From assembly GCA_037045225.1 (NCBI GenBank), contig JBAOHZ010000008.1, forward strand, positions 46,644 through 110,643: 64,000 nt of DNA. Reading direction: 5' to 3'. This DNA is from Nitrospira sp. (lineage in GTDB: Bacteria; Nitrospirota; Nitrospiria; Nitrospirales; Nitrospiraceae). The stretch's first letter is position 1. Each line of letters begins with the position of its first letter. The notes below the pieces were generated by a model, which had not been told where the DNA came from, did no database searches, and worked only from the letters and a program-made list of their open reading frames with translations. Below, piece after piece: positions 54,633 through 64,000 of the stretch. A program made the position numbers and the translations under genes.

Positions 54633-57600
54633 TCACGTCGGGGGATCGAGCTTGAACACGCGCGTGCTGCTGCCCGCGAACTCGAACACCTCGTTCTTGA
54701 CTCCCAGTTTGATCGGTGTCGCGCCGCCATTGCTTCCGCGCACGGTGAGCGCATCACGTGTGAGTCGGAGATCGAGCGAATGTCCGCGATAGCGAAGGTG
54801 CATGTCGAGGCGTTCCACTTCCAGAGGCAATTTCGGGTTGAGACGGAGAACGTCTCCCGAGACTTCGATCCCCATCGTCACGCGCTGCACGAGATCGACC
54901 GTTCCCGCCATGGCGCCGAGATGGACGCCCTCCGCGGTGGTGCCCTGCTGAATATCGTTCACATCGCTCTGCAGCGCTTCCGCGAAGTAGCGTGCCGCCC
55001 GCGGCCGGTCGGAACGCGCCAGCACCCAGGCATGGACCACCCGAGACAGCGTCGATCCGTGGGACGAGCGGGAGTCGTAGTAGGCGACCTGTCTCGGAAT
55101 CGTGGCCGGGTCGAACGGATAGCCCAGGCGCTCAAACAGTTCACCGAGCTCTTCGGAGGAAAACAGATAAAACAACATCAGGGTATCCGCCTGTTTCGAT
55201 GCCTTGTAGCGGTTGGCGCTGTCGTTCTCCGCCTCGAGAATCAGTTCGAGGCGGCCGATGTTGCCGTACCGCATGCGATAGTTCTCCCAATCCAACTCGG
55301 CGAGCTTTTCGTAGCCCTCGAACTGGCTGATGATTCCGTCGTCATGAAACGGCACATACATCCTGCGGCTGATCTCGTCCCAGCGGGCGATCTCTTCTTC
55401 CGACAATCCCAGCTGCGTCATGAGCGCTTCGCGACGCATGTCCGGGAGCAGGTGGAGCACCTCCAGCGCCCGCCACAGCACCCAGACGGCCATGATGTTG
55501 GTATAGGCGTTGTTCTTCAAGCCGGGCGCCGGTGAGCCGGGATATCCCTCGTGAAACTCGTCCGGTCCCATGACGCCGTGGATCTCATAACGTCCGCGCT
55601 GATCGTTGAAATGGGCGATGCTGGACCAGAAACGCGCGATCTCGAGAATCAGCTCGGCGCCGTGAAACCGCAAAAACTCGATGTCGTGAGTGACTTGAAA
55701 GTACTGCCAGACGTTATAGGCGACGGCGCTCCCCACATGGCGCTGCAAGTACGAGTTGTCCGGAACCCAGCGTTGCGAGCGCGGGTTCAGATTGAGCTCC
55801 TGCGTTTCTTCCTGCCCGTCGCTTCCGCTTTGCCAGGGGAACATGGCACCCTGAAACCCCGCGCGCCTGGCCGCTGCGCGCGCCTCACTAAGCCGCCGGT
55901 AACGATAGAGCAGAAGAGACCGGGTGATCTCGGGCATTCGATAATTGAGAAACGGGAAGATAAACAGTTCATCCCAAAAGACGTGGCCCTGATAGGCCTC
56001 GCCGGTCCAGCCGCGCGCCGGCACGCCGATATCGAGGCCGATCGAATGGGGCGAAACCGCCTGCAGCAAATGAAACATGTTCAACCGAAGAAGCATCGGG
56101 ACGTTCAGCTTGAACGGGGCGTCGGCGGGCAGCATATGCACGTCGAAGTAACGCCACACATGTTTCCAGGCGAGGGCATGCTCCGCCATGATCGCGTCGA
56201 AGCGACCCGCGCCGGCGATCGCCTTACGGGCCGCCAATCCGCACTCGGAAATGGCGTGATCGCGCGAGGTATAGAACGAGACCAGCTTTTCAAGCCTCGC
56301 TGTTTCGCCTTGCCTCAGTTCGAGGTCGAATTCCTGTCCGATGTAGTCCGGTTCGTTGATGACCCGACGCGGGCCGTTCCAAGGGGCATCGCCGATGAAC
56401 GCTTGCGTTCGCGCCGTCTGCGCAACCTGAATATGGGATTGGCAGGTGCGGACGAGCAACGAGACGCTGTCTTCACCGACTACCTCGCCTGCCGGCGGCT
56501 CCAGATGTCGATTATTGAACTTGCGATAGAGCTTGGCGCCCGCATTGACGACACGCCCGTCGATCGCCGAACGCACCGTGACGCGCGCAGTCCAGTTTTC
56601 GGCGGTGAGCGCCAGTTCGAGCGCGCCCAGATGCATGTCGCTCATCGATACGAAGCGGCGCTCCTTCAGCGTACTGCGCCGCCCCTGGCCATCCTCGAAA
56701 TGTATGGCGCGGAGCAGCATGCCGAGTCGGAGATCGAGTTCCTGGCGATATGAGAGGATTGTGACTGTTCGCAGATCGAACCAGTCACCGTCTGCGATGC
56801 GAAATTCGAGCGCAAGCCAGTTGGGCAGATTCACGAGATCCTCGTTCTCAACCGTCCGACCGGCAATGTCGGTGCGCAGTCGGTTGTAGCCGCCGGCGAG
56901 GTAGGCGCCGGGATAGTGGATCCCGTCCGCCCGTGCCCAAGTCACCGCCCCGCGCGTCGAGAAATAGCCGTTGCCGAGCGAGCACAATGCCTCGCGGGTT
57001 CCCTCGCTCGCCGGATCGAACCCTTCGTAGATCAGCGACCACGTAGAAGGTGACTCCGTCGTCACTTGGACCTGCGCGAGACTGGTCACCACCACATCGG
57101 CGCCGGCCTCGCGCAGCGCCTGCGATTGCCCGCTGCGATCAATTCCGATGACCAAATCAAATCCGCCGGCGCGCCCCGCCTCGACGCCGGCGAGGGCGTC
57201 TTCGACGACGACGGCCCGCGAGGGGTCGGCCTTGACGCGCCGCGCCGCTTCCAGAAACCCATCGGGCGCCGGCTTGCCGTTGAGGGCCAGCCTGGTGATG
57301 TCCAGTCCGTCCACCCGCGCGTCGAAGAGACCCGATATCCCCGCGGCTTCCAGCACTGCCGCGCAGTTGTTGCTGGAGGATACGACGGCCGTCTTGACCT
57401 TCTGAGCGCGAAGTGTTTCGACGAGCGCGATCGAGGCTTCATAAGGCTCGATGCCGTGCTGCTCCAGCTGTTGCAGAAAATAGTGGTCCTTCATGTTGCC
57501 CAACGCATGTGCGGTCTGCATGCCGGGGGCATCGTCGGGCGCGCCGGAAGGCAGGGCAATGCCGCGCGAGTCAAGAAATGAGACCACGCCGTCGTACCGG

Positions 57601-57818
57601 GGCTTGCCGTCGACGTAGCGCCGGTAGTCGGCGTCGATGTCGAAGGCCGCGAACGCTTCTCCTGTGCCGGCGGCCCGCTGTTCGAGCAACCCGTCGAACA
57701 GTCTTTTCCACGCCGCTGCATGCACGCTCGCGGTCTTGGTCAACACGCCGTCGAGATCGAACAACACGGCGTCGTACTCACGAGGAGACAGCGTGACAAT
57801 GTGCGTTGTTTCCGTCAT
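54633..57818 (-). CDS. Fusion of beta-phosphoglucomutase and GH65 disaccharide phosphorylase
   Basis: A 1061-aa bifunctional protein. Residues ~10-245 are a HAD-family beta-phosphoglucomutase (nucleophile in VLFDLDGVL, then AVVSSSNNCAAVLEAAGI, VVVEDALAGVEAGRAGGF). Residues ~270-1050 are a GH65 phosphorylase of the maltose/trehalose/kojibiose type with the catalytic Glu in GVMGPDEFHEGYPG and a phosphate loop near SSHGSTLS. The phosphorylase would release beta-glucose 1-phosphate, which the fused mutase converts to glucose 6-phosphate. It lies 110 bp after glgP. Confidence 0.93.
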   Translation of the reverse strand: MTETTHIVTLSPREYDAVLFDLDGVLTKTASVHAAAWKRLFDGLLEQRAAGTGEAFAAFDIDADYRRYVDGKPRYDGVVSFLDSRGIALPSGAPDDAPGMQTAHALGNMKDHYFLQQLEQHGIEPYEASIALVETLRAQKVKTAVVSSSNNCAAVLEAAGISGLFDARVDGLDITRLALNGKPAPDGFLEAARRVKADPSRAVVVEDALAGVEAGRAGGFDLVIGIDRSGQSQALREAGADVVVTSLAQVQVTTESPSTWSLIYEGFDPASEGTREALCSLGNGYFSTRGAVTWARADGIHYPGAYLAGGYNRLRTDIAGRTVENEDLVNLPNWLALEFRIADGDWFDLRTVTILSYRQELDLRLGMLLRAIHFEDGQGRRSTLKERRFVSMSDMHLGALELALTAENWTARVTVRSAIDGRVVNAGAKLYRKFNNRHLEPPAGEVVGEDSVSLLVRTCQSHIQVAQTARTQAFIGDAPWNGPRRVINEPDYIGQEFDLELRQGETARLEKLVSFYTSRDHAISECGLAARKAIAGAGRFDAIMAEHALAWKHVWRYFDVHMLPADAPFKLNVPMLLRLNMFHLLQAVSPHSIGLDIGVPARGWTGEAYQGHVFWDELFIFPFLNYRMPEITRSLLLYRYRRLSEARAAARRAGFQGAMFPWQSGSDGQEETQELNLNPRSQRWVPDNSYLQRHVGSAVAYNVWQYFQVTHDIEFLRFHGAELILEIARFWSSIAHFNDQRGRYEIHGVMGPDEFHEGYPGSPAPGLKNNAYTNIMAVWVLWRALEVLHLLPDMRREALMTQLGLSEEEIARWDEISRRMYVPFHDDGIISQFEGYEKLAELDWENYRMRYGNIGRLELILEAENDSANRYKASKQADTLMLFYLFSSEELGELFERLGYPFDPATIPRQVAYYDSRSSHGSTLSRVVHAWVLARSDRPRAARYFAEALQSDVNDIQQGTTAEGVHLGAMAGTVDLVQRVTMGIEVSGDVLRLNPKLPLEVERLDMHLRYRGHSLDLRLTRDALTVRGSNGGATPIKLGVKNEVFEFAGSSTRVFKLDPPT

Positions 57819-57927
57819 CGGAGTTCGTGCCCAAGACTCGCACGTATCACAAGGCCTGATTGATGGCGATCTCCGCTTTCTCCACTCCCCTGACGGGCTA
57901 GATAGGTATGTCTTTTGGCCTCACTGG

Positions 57928-60408
57928 CTAGGACACAGGACATGGCGTGACCTCCCAGATTTCACGGGCATATTCGGCGATGGTGCGGTCGCTGGAGAAC
58001 TTGCCGGAGCCGGCCACATTCAGGATGGCCTTGTTCGTCCAGCGGTCCTGGTCGGTATAGAGCCGTCCCAGCCTTTCATGCGCCTCGCTGTATGATTTCA
58101 GATCCGCCAGATGCATGTAATAGTCGCCCTGCGTCAGCAGTGCCTCACGAATGGGAGTGAAGACGCCGGGCTCGTTCCGGCTGAAGTGGTCTGAAAAGAT
58201 CAGGTCCAGCGCCCGGCGCGTTTCCGGTTCTTGCTCATAATGCCAGTAGGGGTTGTACCAACCGCGGCTCTTGACGATCTCTTCGGCCGTGAGACCGAAC
58301 AGGAAGAAGTTCTCTTCCCCGGCTTCCTCTGCCATCTCGATCGTCGCGCCGTCGCGTGTGCCGATCGTCAGCGCCCCGTTCATCATGAACTTCATGTTGC
58401 TGGTTCCGCTGGCTTCATAACCGGCCGTTGAGATCTGCTCGGACACGTCGCTGGCCGGAATGAGACGTTCGGCCAGCGACACGCAATAGTCCGGCAGGAA
58501 GAGAACCCGCAGGCGCCCGCTCATAACGGGATCTCCGTTGATGGTGCCGGCGAGGTTATTGATGAACTTGATGACGAGCTTGGCGAGCCTATAGGCCGGC
58601 GCCGCCTTGCCGGCGAAGAAGAACGTGCGCGGCGAGAACTCGAGGTGTGGATTCTCGCGCAGACGATTGTAGAGCACCACGATGTGCAAGGCGTTGAGGA
58701 GTTGCCGTTTATATTCATGAATGCGTTTAATCTGGCTATCGAAGATCGTGTCGGAGTCTACCACTTCACCGGTTGTCGCCTTGAGCCAATCCACGAACCG
58801 CGCCTTGGCCTCCCGTTTGGCTTTGCGAAACGCCTCCTGAAAGGCCCCGTCTCCGGCGAGCGGCTTCAACTTGGCCAATTGACTGAGATCGGTGATCCAA
58901 GCCTCGCCGATGGCATCGGTGATGACACGTGCCAGGCCTGGGTTGCAGGTCAAGAGCCATCGCCGCGGCGTCACACCGTTGGTCTTGTTGTTGAAACGTT
59001 CTGGAAAGATGTCGGCGAAGTCCTTCACCACTCGCCTGCGCAAGAGCTCGGAGTGGATGGCGGCGACCCCGTTGGTGCTGTGGGAACCGACGATGGCGAG
59101 GTTGGCCATGCGGACCTGTCGCTCCTTGCCTTCCTCGATGAGACTGACGCGTTGGACCAGGGCCTCGTCTCCTGGAAACCGGGCGCGCACCGAGTCGAGG
59201 AAGCGGCGGTTGATCTCGCCGATGATCTCCGCCAGCCGCGGGAACAACACTTCAAACCATCTAAGCGGCCATTTCTCCAGCGCTTCAGGCAACAGCGTAT
59301 GGTTCGTGTACGCCAGTGAGCGCTGCGTCAGCTCCCAGGCCTGCTCCCACCCGAGACGAACCTCGTCGAGCAGGATCCGCATCAGTTCAGGCACGGCCAT
59401 CGCCGGGTGGGTGTCGTTCAGTTGAATCGCGACCTTTGCCGGCAAGGCACTCCAGTCGTTGTTCGCATGCCGGAAGCGGCGGACAAGATCGGCAAGCGAG
59501 CACGCGACCAGGAAATACTCCTGCAGGAAGCGTAGTCCCTGTCCCCTATACGTCGAATCATCGGGATAGAGCACGCGCGTGAGCGTTTCGGCGGTGAGCG
59601 TTTCCGCCAGCGCGCCCACGGCATCGCCGCGGCTGAATCGCTGAAAATCAAAGTAGCCCGGTGTGGCGGCGGCCCAGAGACGAAGCGTGTTGATGGTCTT
59701 TCCACCGTAGCCGATCACCGGACGGTCGAACGGGATGCCGAGCAAAATCGACGGCCGGCCGATGATGGGATGCAGTTCACCCCCGCGGAGTTCGAATGAA
59801 CAGTTCAGCTTCACTTCAACCGCTTCCTCCAATCGTGCCACCTCCCAGGGATCCGGACGCCGCAACCAGTTGTCGGGCTGCTCGAATTGCCAGCCGTCTT
59901 TGATAGCTTGCTTGAACATGCCGTATTCGTAGCGGAGACCGTAACCCATGCCCGGGATCTCGATCGTCGCCATGGAATCCAAGAAGCAGGCGGCCAGACG
60001 ACCAAGGCCGCCATTCCCGAGCCCGGCATCGGGCTCCGTCTCGATCAGGGCCAGATCGACATGGCTCTTCTTCTTCATGATTTCGAGCGAGATCGCCGCC
60101 AGTTGCGCATTGACGACATTGTTGGCCAGTGAGCGCCCCAAAAGGAACTCCATGGAGAGGTAATAGACCCGCTTCGGATTCTCTCGCTCATAGGTCTTCT
60201 CCGTCAGGAGCCAGCGCTGCGAAATGACGTCGCGGATTGACCGTGCCACCGCCTCGTACCGCTCGCGCGGGGTCGCCTTCTCGGGAGCAATGACATTATC
60301 AAACACCAGATGCCGTTCGTAGAGTGCATCATCTGTCCCGTAGAACTGGACCGGCCCGCATCCATATTGTCGAAAAAGCTCGTTCAGACGATCGTCCATG
60401 GCGCTCAT
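57928..60408 (-). CDS. glgP: Glycogen/alpha-glucan phosphorylase
   Basis: An 826-aa GT35 enzyme releasing alpha-glucose 1-phosphate from glycogen. The PLP lysine lies in EASGTSNMKFMMNGALTIGT. The N-terminal YYLSMEFLLGRSLANN, the GLGNGGLGRLAACFLDSMAT loop and the NNKTNGVTPRRWLL block are all present. Length is normal. ATG 60408 overlaps the glgX stop by 4 bp, with AAGGAG upstream. Confidence 0.96.
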   Translation of the reverse strand: MSAMDDRLNELFRQYGCGPVQFYGTDDALYERHLVFDNVIAPEKATPRERYEAVARSIRDVISQRWLLTEKTYERENPKRVYYLSMEFLLGRSLANNVVNAQLAAISLEIMKKKSHVDLALIETEPDAGLGNGGLGRLAACFLDSMATIEIPGMGYGLRYEYGMFKQAIKDGWQFEQPDNWLRRPDPWEVARLEEAVEVKLNCSFELRGGELHPIIGRPSILLGIPFDRPVIGYGGKTINTLRLWAAATPGYFDFQRFSRGDAVGALAETLTAETLTRVLYPDDSTYRGQGLRFLQEYFLVACSLADLVRRFRHANNDWSALPAKVAIQLNDTHPAMAVPELMRILLDEVRLGWEQAWELTQRSLAYTNHTLLPEALEKWPLRWFEVLFPRLAEIIGEINRRFLDSVRARFPGDEALVQRVSLIEEGKERQVRMANLAIVGSHSTNGVAAIHSELLRRRVVKDFADIFPERFNNKTNGVTPRRWLLTCNPGLARVITDAIGEAWITDLSQLAKLKPLAGDGAFQEAFRKAKREAKARFVDWLKATTGEVVDSDTIFDSQIKRIHEYKRQLLNALHIVVLYNRLRENPHLEFSPRTFFFAGKAAPAYRLAKLVIKFINNLAGTINGDPVMSGRLRVLFLPDYCVSLAERLIPASDVSEQISTAGYEASGTSNMKFMMNGALTIGTRDGATIEMAEEAGEENFFLFGLTAEEIVKSRGWYNPYWHYEQEPETRRALDLIFSDHFSRNEPGVFTPIREALLTQGDYYMHLADLKSYSEAHERLGRLYTDQDRWTNKAILNVAGSGKFSSDRTIAEYAREIWEVTPCPVS

Positions 60409-62528
60409 ACGGACTCCTTAGACGAATTCCCGATGCGGTGCCGCTCCGGATGGCCAAGGGCCTCCGATTCGAGCGCAGCCGTCGCGAACAGGACCACCAC
60501 GGACCGGGGTTGAACCGGGTACCGATCATCCGAAACGAGCGGCGCATCGGGCCCAGGACAGATGTCGTGCGGTGAGTCCAGGTCTGTGTCGATCAGGCGC
60601 CGCCACCCCCGGTGTCTCCCGGCCGCGCGCGGCAGCTCGAACGCGAGCGGCTCCCAATAGGCGTTGGCGATGGCGTGGATGAGAAACCGGCCGTCAAAGG
60701 AACGTGCCGTCATCGCCAGGCTGTGCGATTCGTCGCTCCAGTCTGGCCGGTTGAGCGTGATGCCGTGCCAGGTGATCCTGGCTTGGCCAAGGATCTCGTT
60801 CAGAGTGAGCGGACTTTCTCTTCGCGCCAGATTGCCCCGCGCGCGCAGTGCAAGCAGGCATTTCATGAACCGGTGGATGTCGGCATGCCTGTCGGCGTCC
60901 GTCCAGTCGAACCAGCTGCTCTCATTGTCCTGACAATAGGCATTGTTGTTCCCGCGTTGGGTGCGCCGGACTTCGTCGCCCATCAGCACGATCGGCGCGC
61001 CGATCGACAGCAGCGTCAACGTCAGGAAGTTTTTCACTTGCCGATTGCGGAGGCGCTCGACGGCCGGGTCGCCGGTGGGACCTTCCGCGCCGCAGTTCCA
61101 GCTCAGGTTGTCGTCGCTCCCGTCGCGGTTGCCCTCGCCGTTGGCGCCATTGTGCTTCCGGTTGTAGGAGACCAGGTCGTTGACGGTGAACCCATCATGG
61201 CACGTCACGAAATTGATGCTCTGTTCCGGTTCCCGCGCCTCGTGCCCATAGAGATCCGGGCTGCCCAACAATCGTTGGGCCACCCGTCTCACCGTACCGT
61301 TGTCTCCCTTCAGGAATCGCCGGACGTCGTCCCGGAATCGGCCGTTCCACTCTTTCCAGCTGTCGCCGACGAATGAGCCCACTTGATCGAGACCCGCCGC
61401 ATCCCAGGCTTCCGCGATCAGTTTGGTTCCGGCCAGCAAGGGATCCGATTCGATGTCCCAGAGAATGGGAGGATTGTCCAGCGGACGGCCCCCCTCATCG
61501 CGTGAGAGAATCGACGCCAGGTCGAAGCGAAACCCGTCCACGTGCATCGCCTCTACCCAATAATGAAGGCTGTCGAGAATCAGACGGCGGACAATCGGCT
61601 GATTCGCATTCAAGGTGTTGCCCGTGCCTGTATAGTCGGCATAACGTGACCGATCCTCCTCCAGGATGTAGTAGACCTCGTTCTCCAGGCCGCGATAACA
61701 GAGCGTGGGGCCCTCGTGGTCACCCTCCGCCGTATGGTTGAACACGACGTCGAGAATGACCTCGATGTCGGCTCGATGCAGCGCCTTGACCATGTCGCGA
61801 AACTCGTCGAGCGGGCCCAAGTGATCCTTGCGGGAGCTGTAGGAGGCGTGAGGCGCGAAAAATGAGACGGGGCTGTAACCCCAGTAGTTCACACGGCCCG
61901 GCGGAGCGTCCTGCTCGTCGAAGTGAAAGACCGGCAGGAGCTCAACGGCGGTCACGCCGAGGTCCTTCAGGTACGGGATCTTCTCGCGCAGGCCGGCGTA
62001 GGTCCCCCGCGTCGCCGGTGCAAGACCGGAATTCGGGTGGCGGGTGAAGCCTGCGACGTGCATCTCGTAGATCACGGTGCGCGCAAAGGGGTGTCTCAGC
62101 GGGGTATCCCCTTCCCAATCGTATGCATGAGGATCCGCCACGACGCTCTTCAGCGCCACGGCGGTGTTCTCGCCCGGCTTGCCTGCCGCATGCCGGCTGA
62201 ACTGCTCCGGCACCGCCACCGCCCGGCCGTACGGATCGAGCAGGACCTTTCCGGGATCGAAGCGCAATCCTCGGTGCGGCTCGAACGGACCGAATGCACG
62301 ATAGCCGTAGATCTGGCCCGGTTCGAGATCGGGCACGAAGACATGCCAGTAGTGATAGGTCCGATTCCGGCGGGAATCGAGAGTTATCACCCTCGAGGGC
62401 TTGGTATCGCCTACGTGATCGAACAGCAACAATTCCACGCGAGTGCTGTTCTTGGAGAACAGGCTGAAGTTGACCCCGTCGGAAGAGACCGTCGCGCCGA
62501 GAGGAAAGCTTTTTCCCGGTTGGATCAT
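60405..62528 (-). CDS. glgX: Glycogen debranching enzyme
   Basis: A 707-aa GH13 enzyme that hydrolyses alpha-1,6 branches left by phosphorylase. An N-terminal CBM48 domain precedes the barrel. The catalytic sites are the nucleophile in VDGFRFDLAS, the acid in LIAEAWDAAG and the NFVTCHDGFTVNDLVSYN block with its stabilising Asp. The ATG at 62528 overlaps the phosphoketolase stop (ATGA), with GGAG ~9 bp upstream. This makes it tightly coupled with both neighbours. Confidence 0.95.
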   Translation of the reverse strand: MIQPGKSFPLGATVSSDGVNFSLFSKNSTRVELLLFDHVGDTKPSRVITLDSRRNRTYHYWHVFVPDLEPGQIYGYRAFGPFEPHRGLRFDPGKVLLDPYGRAVAVPEQFSRHAAGKPGENTAVALKSVVADPHAYDWEGDTPLRHPFARTVIYEMHVAGFTRHPNSGLAPATRGTYAGLREKIPYLKDLGVTAVELLPVFHFDEQDAPPGRVNYWGYSPVSFFAPHASYSSRKDHLGPLDEFRDMVKALHRADIEVILDVVFNHTAEGDHEGPTLCYRGLENEVYYILEEDRSRYADYTGTGNTLNANQPIVRRLILDSLHYWVEAMHVDGFRFDLASILSRDEGGRPLDNPPILWDIESDPLLAGTKLIAEAWDAAGLDQVGSFVGDSWKEWNGRFRDDVRRFLKGDNGTVRRVAQRLLGSPDLYGHEAREPEQSINFVTCHDGFTVNDLVSYNRKHNGANGEGNRDGSDDNLSWNCGAEGPTGDPAVERLRNRQVKNFLTLTLLSIGAPIVLMGDEVRRTQRGNNNAYCQDNESSWFDWTDADRHADIHRFMKCLLALRARGNLARRESPLTLNEILGQARITWHGITLNRPDWSDESHSLAMTARSFDGRFLIHAIANAYWEPLAFELPRAAGRHRGWRRLIDTDLDSPHDICPGPDAPLVSDDRYPVQPRSVVVLFATAALESEALGHPERHRIGNSSKESV

Positions 62529-64000
62529 CCGTTGCCGCTCCATTTCCAATCACGCACTTCGGGCATGTCGTCGCCGTGCTTCGCGATGTACTGCTTGTGC
62601 TCAAGCAACTTCTCGCGGATCATCTGCTTGGCGTAGGCTGCGCGTGACCCGAGCTGCGGTAGCCGATCGATCACATCCCCCACCAGATGGAACCGATCGA
62701 GGTCGTTCATCACGACCATATCGAACGGGGTCGAGGTCGTCCCTTCTTCCTTATAGCCGCGCACGTGCAAATTGGGGTGATTGGTCCGCCGGTAGGTCAG
62801 CCGGTGAATCAGCCATGGGTATCCATGAAAGGCGAAGATGATCGGTTTGTCGGTCGTGAAGAGCGCGTCAAATTCTTTGTCGCTCAATCCATGGGGATGC
62901 TCGCTCGGCGGCTGAAGCTTCATCAAGTTCACCACATTGATCACGCGGACTTTCAATTGCGGCAGATGGAGGCGGAGCAGATCCGCCGCGGCCAATGTTT
63001 CGAGCGTCGGCACGTCGCCGCAGCAGGCCATCACCACGTCGGGCTCGCTTCCCCTGTCGTTGCTGGCCCATGCCCAGATTCCGAGGCCGGCCGAGCAATG
63101 TTTGACCGCGGCGTCCATCGTGAGCCATTGCGGAGCCGGTTGCTTTCCCGCGACGACCACGTTGACATAGTTACGGCTGCGGAGGCAGTGATCGGTGATC
63201 GACAACAGGCAGTTGGCGTCGGGGGGAAGATAGACCCGGACCACCTCCGCCTTCTTGTTGACGACATGGTCGATGAACCCGGGGTCCTGGTGACTGAATC
63301 CGTTGTGATCCTGCCGCCAGACGTGGGAGGACAAGAGATAATTGAGCGAAGCGATCGGCCTCCGCCAGGGGATGTGATTGCAGACCTTCAGCCACTTGGC
63401 ATGTTGATTGAACATCGAATCCACGATGTGGATGAACGCTTCGTAGCAGGAAAAAAATCCGTGCCGGCCGGTTAACAGGTACCCTTCCAGCCAGCCCTGG
63501 CACTGGTGCTCGCTCAGGATCTCCATCACGCGGCCGTCGGGATCCAGACGGTCGTCGTACGAATAGGTCTCTGCGATCCAGGTGCGTTTCGTGATCTCCA
63601 AGACGTCCTGCCAACGGTTTGAGTTGTTCTCGTCCGGGCTGAAGAGACGGAAGTTCCGGCTATCCAGGTTCACCTTCATCACGTCGCGGAGGAATCGGCC
63701 CTGAACGCGGGTGGCCTCGGCCGCCATCGCACCAGGTTTCGTCACCTTCACGGCGTAGTCGCGGAAATCCGGCAACCGTAGATCCTTGAGGAGGAGGCCG
63801 CCGTTCGTGTGGGGATTGGCGCTCATCCGACGCGTTCCCTGCGGCGCCAGCTCCTGGAGTTCGGGCTTGAGGCGTCCGGTCTTATCGAACAGGTCCTGCG
63901 GCTTGTAACGCTTCATCCATTTTTCGAGGATCGTGACGTGCGACGCCTTGTCCATGTCGCCCATCGGGACTTGGTGAGAACGCCAATAATCCTCGGCCCG
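62525..64000 (-). CDS. xfp: Phosphoketolase, C-terminal part (5' end beyond the window)
   Basis: Thiamine-diphosphate enzyme splitting xylulose 5-phosphate or fructose 6-phosphate to acetyl phosphate. The 491 codons present are the C-terminal part: YHHSG-type N-terminal sites lie outside, while HQCQGWLEGYLLTGRHGFFSCYEAF, HNGFSHQDPGF and VYLPPDANCLLS are seen. The C-terminal transketolase-like domain with the FDMVVMNDLDRFHL end is complete. The frame is open to base 64000, so about 300 residues are missing. It heads the glgX-glgP-GH65 run. Confidence 0.95.
   Translation of the reverse strand, partial: RAEDYWRSHQVPMGDMDKASHVTILEKWMKRYKPQDLFDKTGRLKPELQELAPQGTRRMSANPHTNGGLLLKDLRLPDFRDYAVKVTKPGAMAAEATRVQGRFLRDVMKVNLDSRNFRLFSPDENNSNRWQDVLEITKRTWIAETYSYDDRLDPDGRVMEILSEHQCQGWLEGYLLTGRHGFFSCYEAFIHIVDSMFNQHAKWLKVCNHIPWRRPIASLNYLLSSHVWRQDHNGFSHQDPGFIDHVVNKKAEVVRVYLPPDANCLLSITDHCLRSRNYVNVVVAGKQPAPQWLTMDAAVKHCSAGLGIWAWASNDRGSEPDVVMACCGDVPTLETLAAADLLRLHLPQLKVRVINVVNLMKLQPPSEHPHGLSDKEFDALFTTDKPIIFAFHGYPWLIHRLTYRRTNHPNLHVRGYKEEGTTSTPFDMVVMNDLDRFHLVGDVIDRLPQLGSRAAYAKQMIREKLLEHKQYIAKHGDDMPEVRDWKWSGNG

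Noticed and set aside
55551..56753. 400-aa + strand frame opposite the GH65 domain
   Set aside because: Shadow frame; the opposite strand encodes a conserved phosphorylase without interruption.
1..64000. CRISPR array or phage genes
   Set aside because: No regularly spaced short repeats and no capsid, tail, terminase or integrase genes were seen.

Overview
The window looks like genomic or plasmid DNA from a Nitrospira-like member of the Nitrospirota. This is an inference from gene style and gene mix (small lipoproteins, sigma-54 regulators, a phosphoketolase/glycogen cluster, heavy-metal-type RND efflux). There is no rRNA or other marker gene to prove it. GC content is high throughout except for one AT-rich gene near 39.3-39.9 kb. 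No tRNA, rRNA or CRISPR array was seen.

Region 1 (1-7.4 kb) is the end of a conjugative transfer block on the + strand: a VirB11 ATPase (cut by the window edge), a VirD4 coupling protein, a lipoprotein, an LPD7-type protein, TraX and TrbM. Small membrane and lipoprotein genes follow on the other strand. Region 2 (7.5-17.7 kb), mostly - strand, holds two small-molecule transporters, an exported tandem-repeat protein, an NtrC-type two-component pair, a frameshifted CHASE3 protein, a CPA2 antiporter and a decayed gpmA. Two features stand out. The antiporter is preceded by a fluoride (crcB-type) riboswitch with its own intrinsic terminator. A ~325-bp block containing a candidate sigma-54 promoter and the 3' tail of an NtrC-type regulator gene occurs twice.

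Region 3 (17.7-25.6 kb) is a CusRS/CzcRS-like two-component pair divergent from a tightly overlapped outer-membrane factor/adaptor/RND pump operon.

Region 4 (25.7-50.7 kb) is an accessory graveyard. Intact genes (aldehyde dehydrogenase, DoxX, carotenoid oxygenase, aldo/keto reductase, RidA, GH3, lactonase, FMN reductase, MBL hydrolase) alternate with many truncated, internally deleted or nonsense-mutated genes: EmrA, NDH-2, alcohol dehydrogenase, catalase, amidohydrolase, cupin, SDRs, quinone oxidoreductase, and scraps of ROK kinase, acetyltransferase, HEPN and GH79-like genes. One complete IS1182-family element with a 4-bp target duplication sits inside it, plus a transposase remnant. Several deletion junctions fuse unrelated gene pieces.

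Region 5 (51-64 kb) is well-ordered housekeeping DNA on the - strand. It holds an Mla-type lipid ABC transporter (mlaE-mlaF-mlaD and an auxiliary lipoprotein) and a glycogen/disaccharide cluster: phosphoketolase (cut by the window end), glgX, glgP and a beta-phosphoglucomutase/GH65 phosphorylase fusion. Together the latter would turn storage glucan and disaccharides into sugar phosphates feeding the phosphoketolase route.
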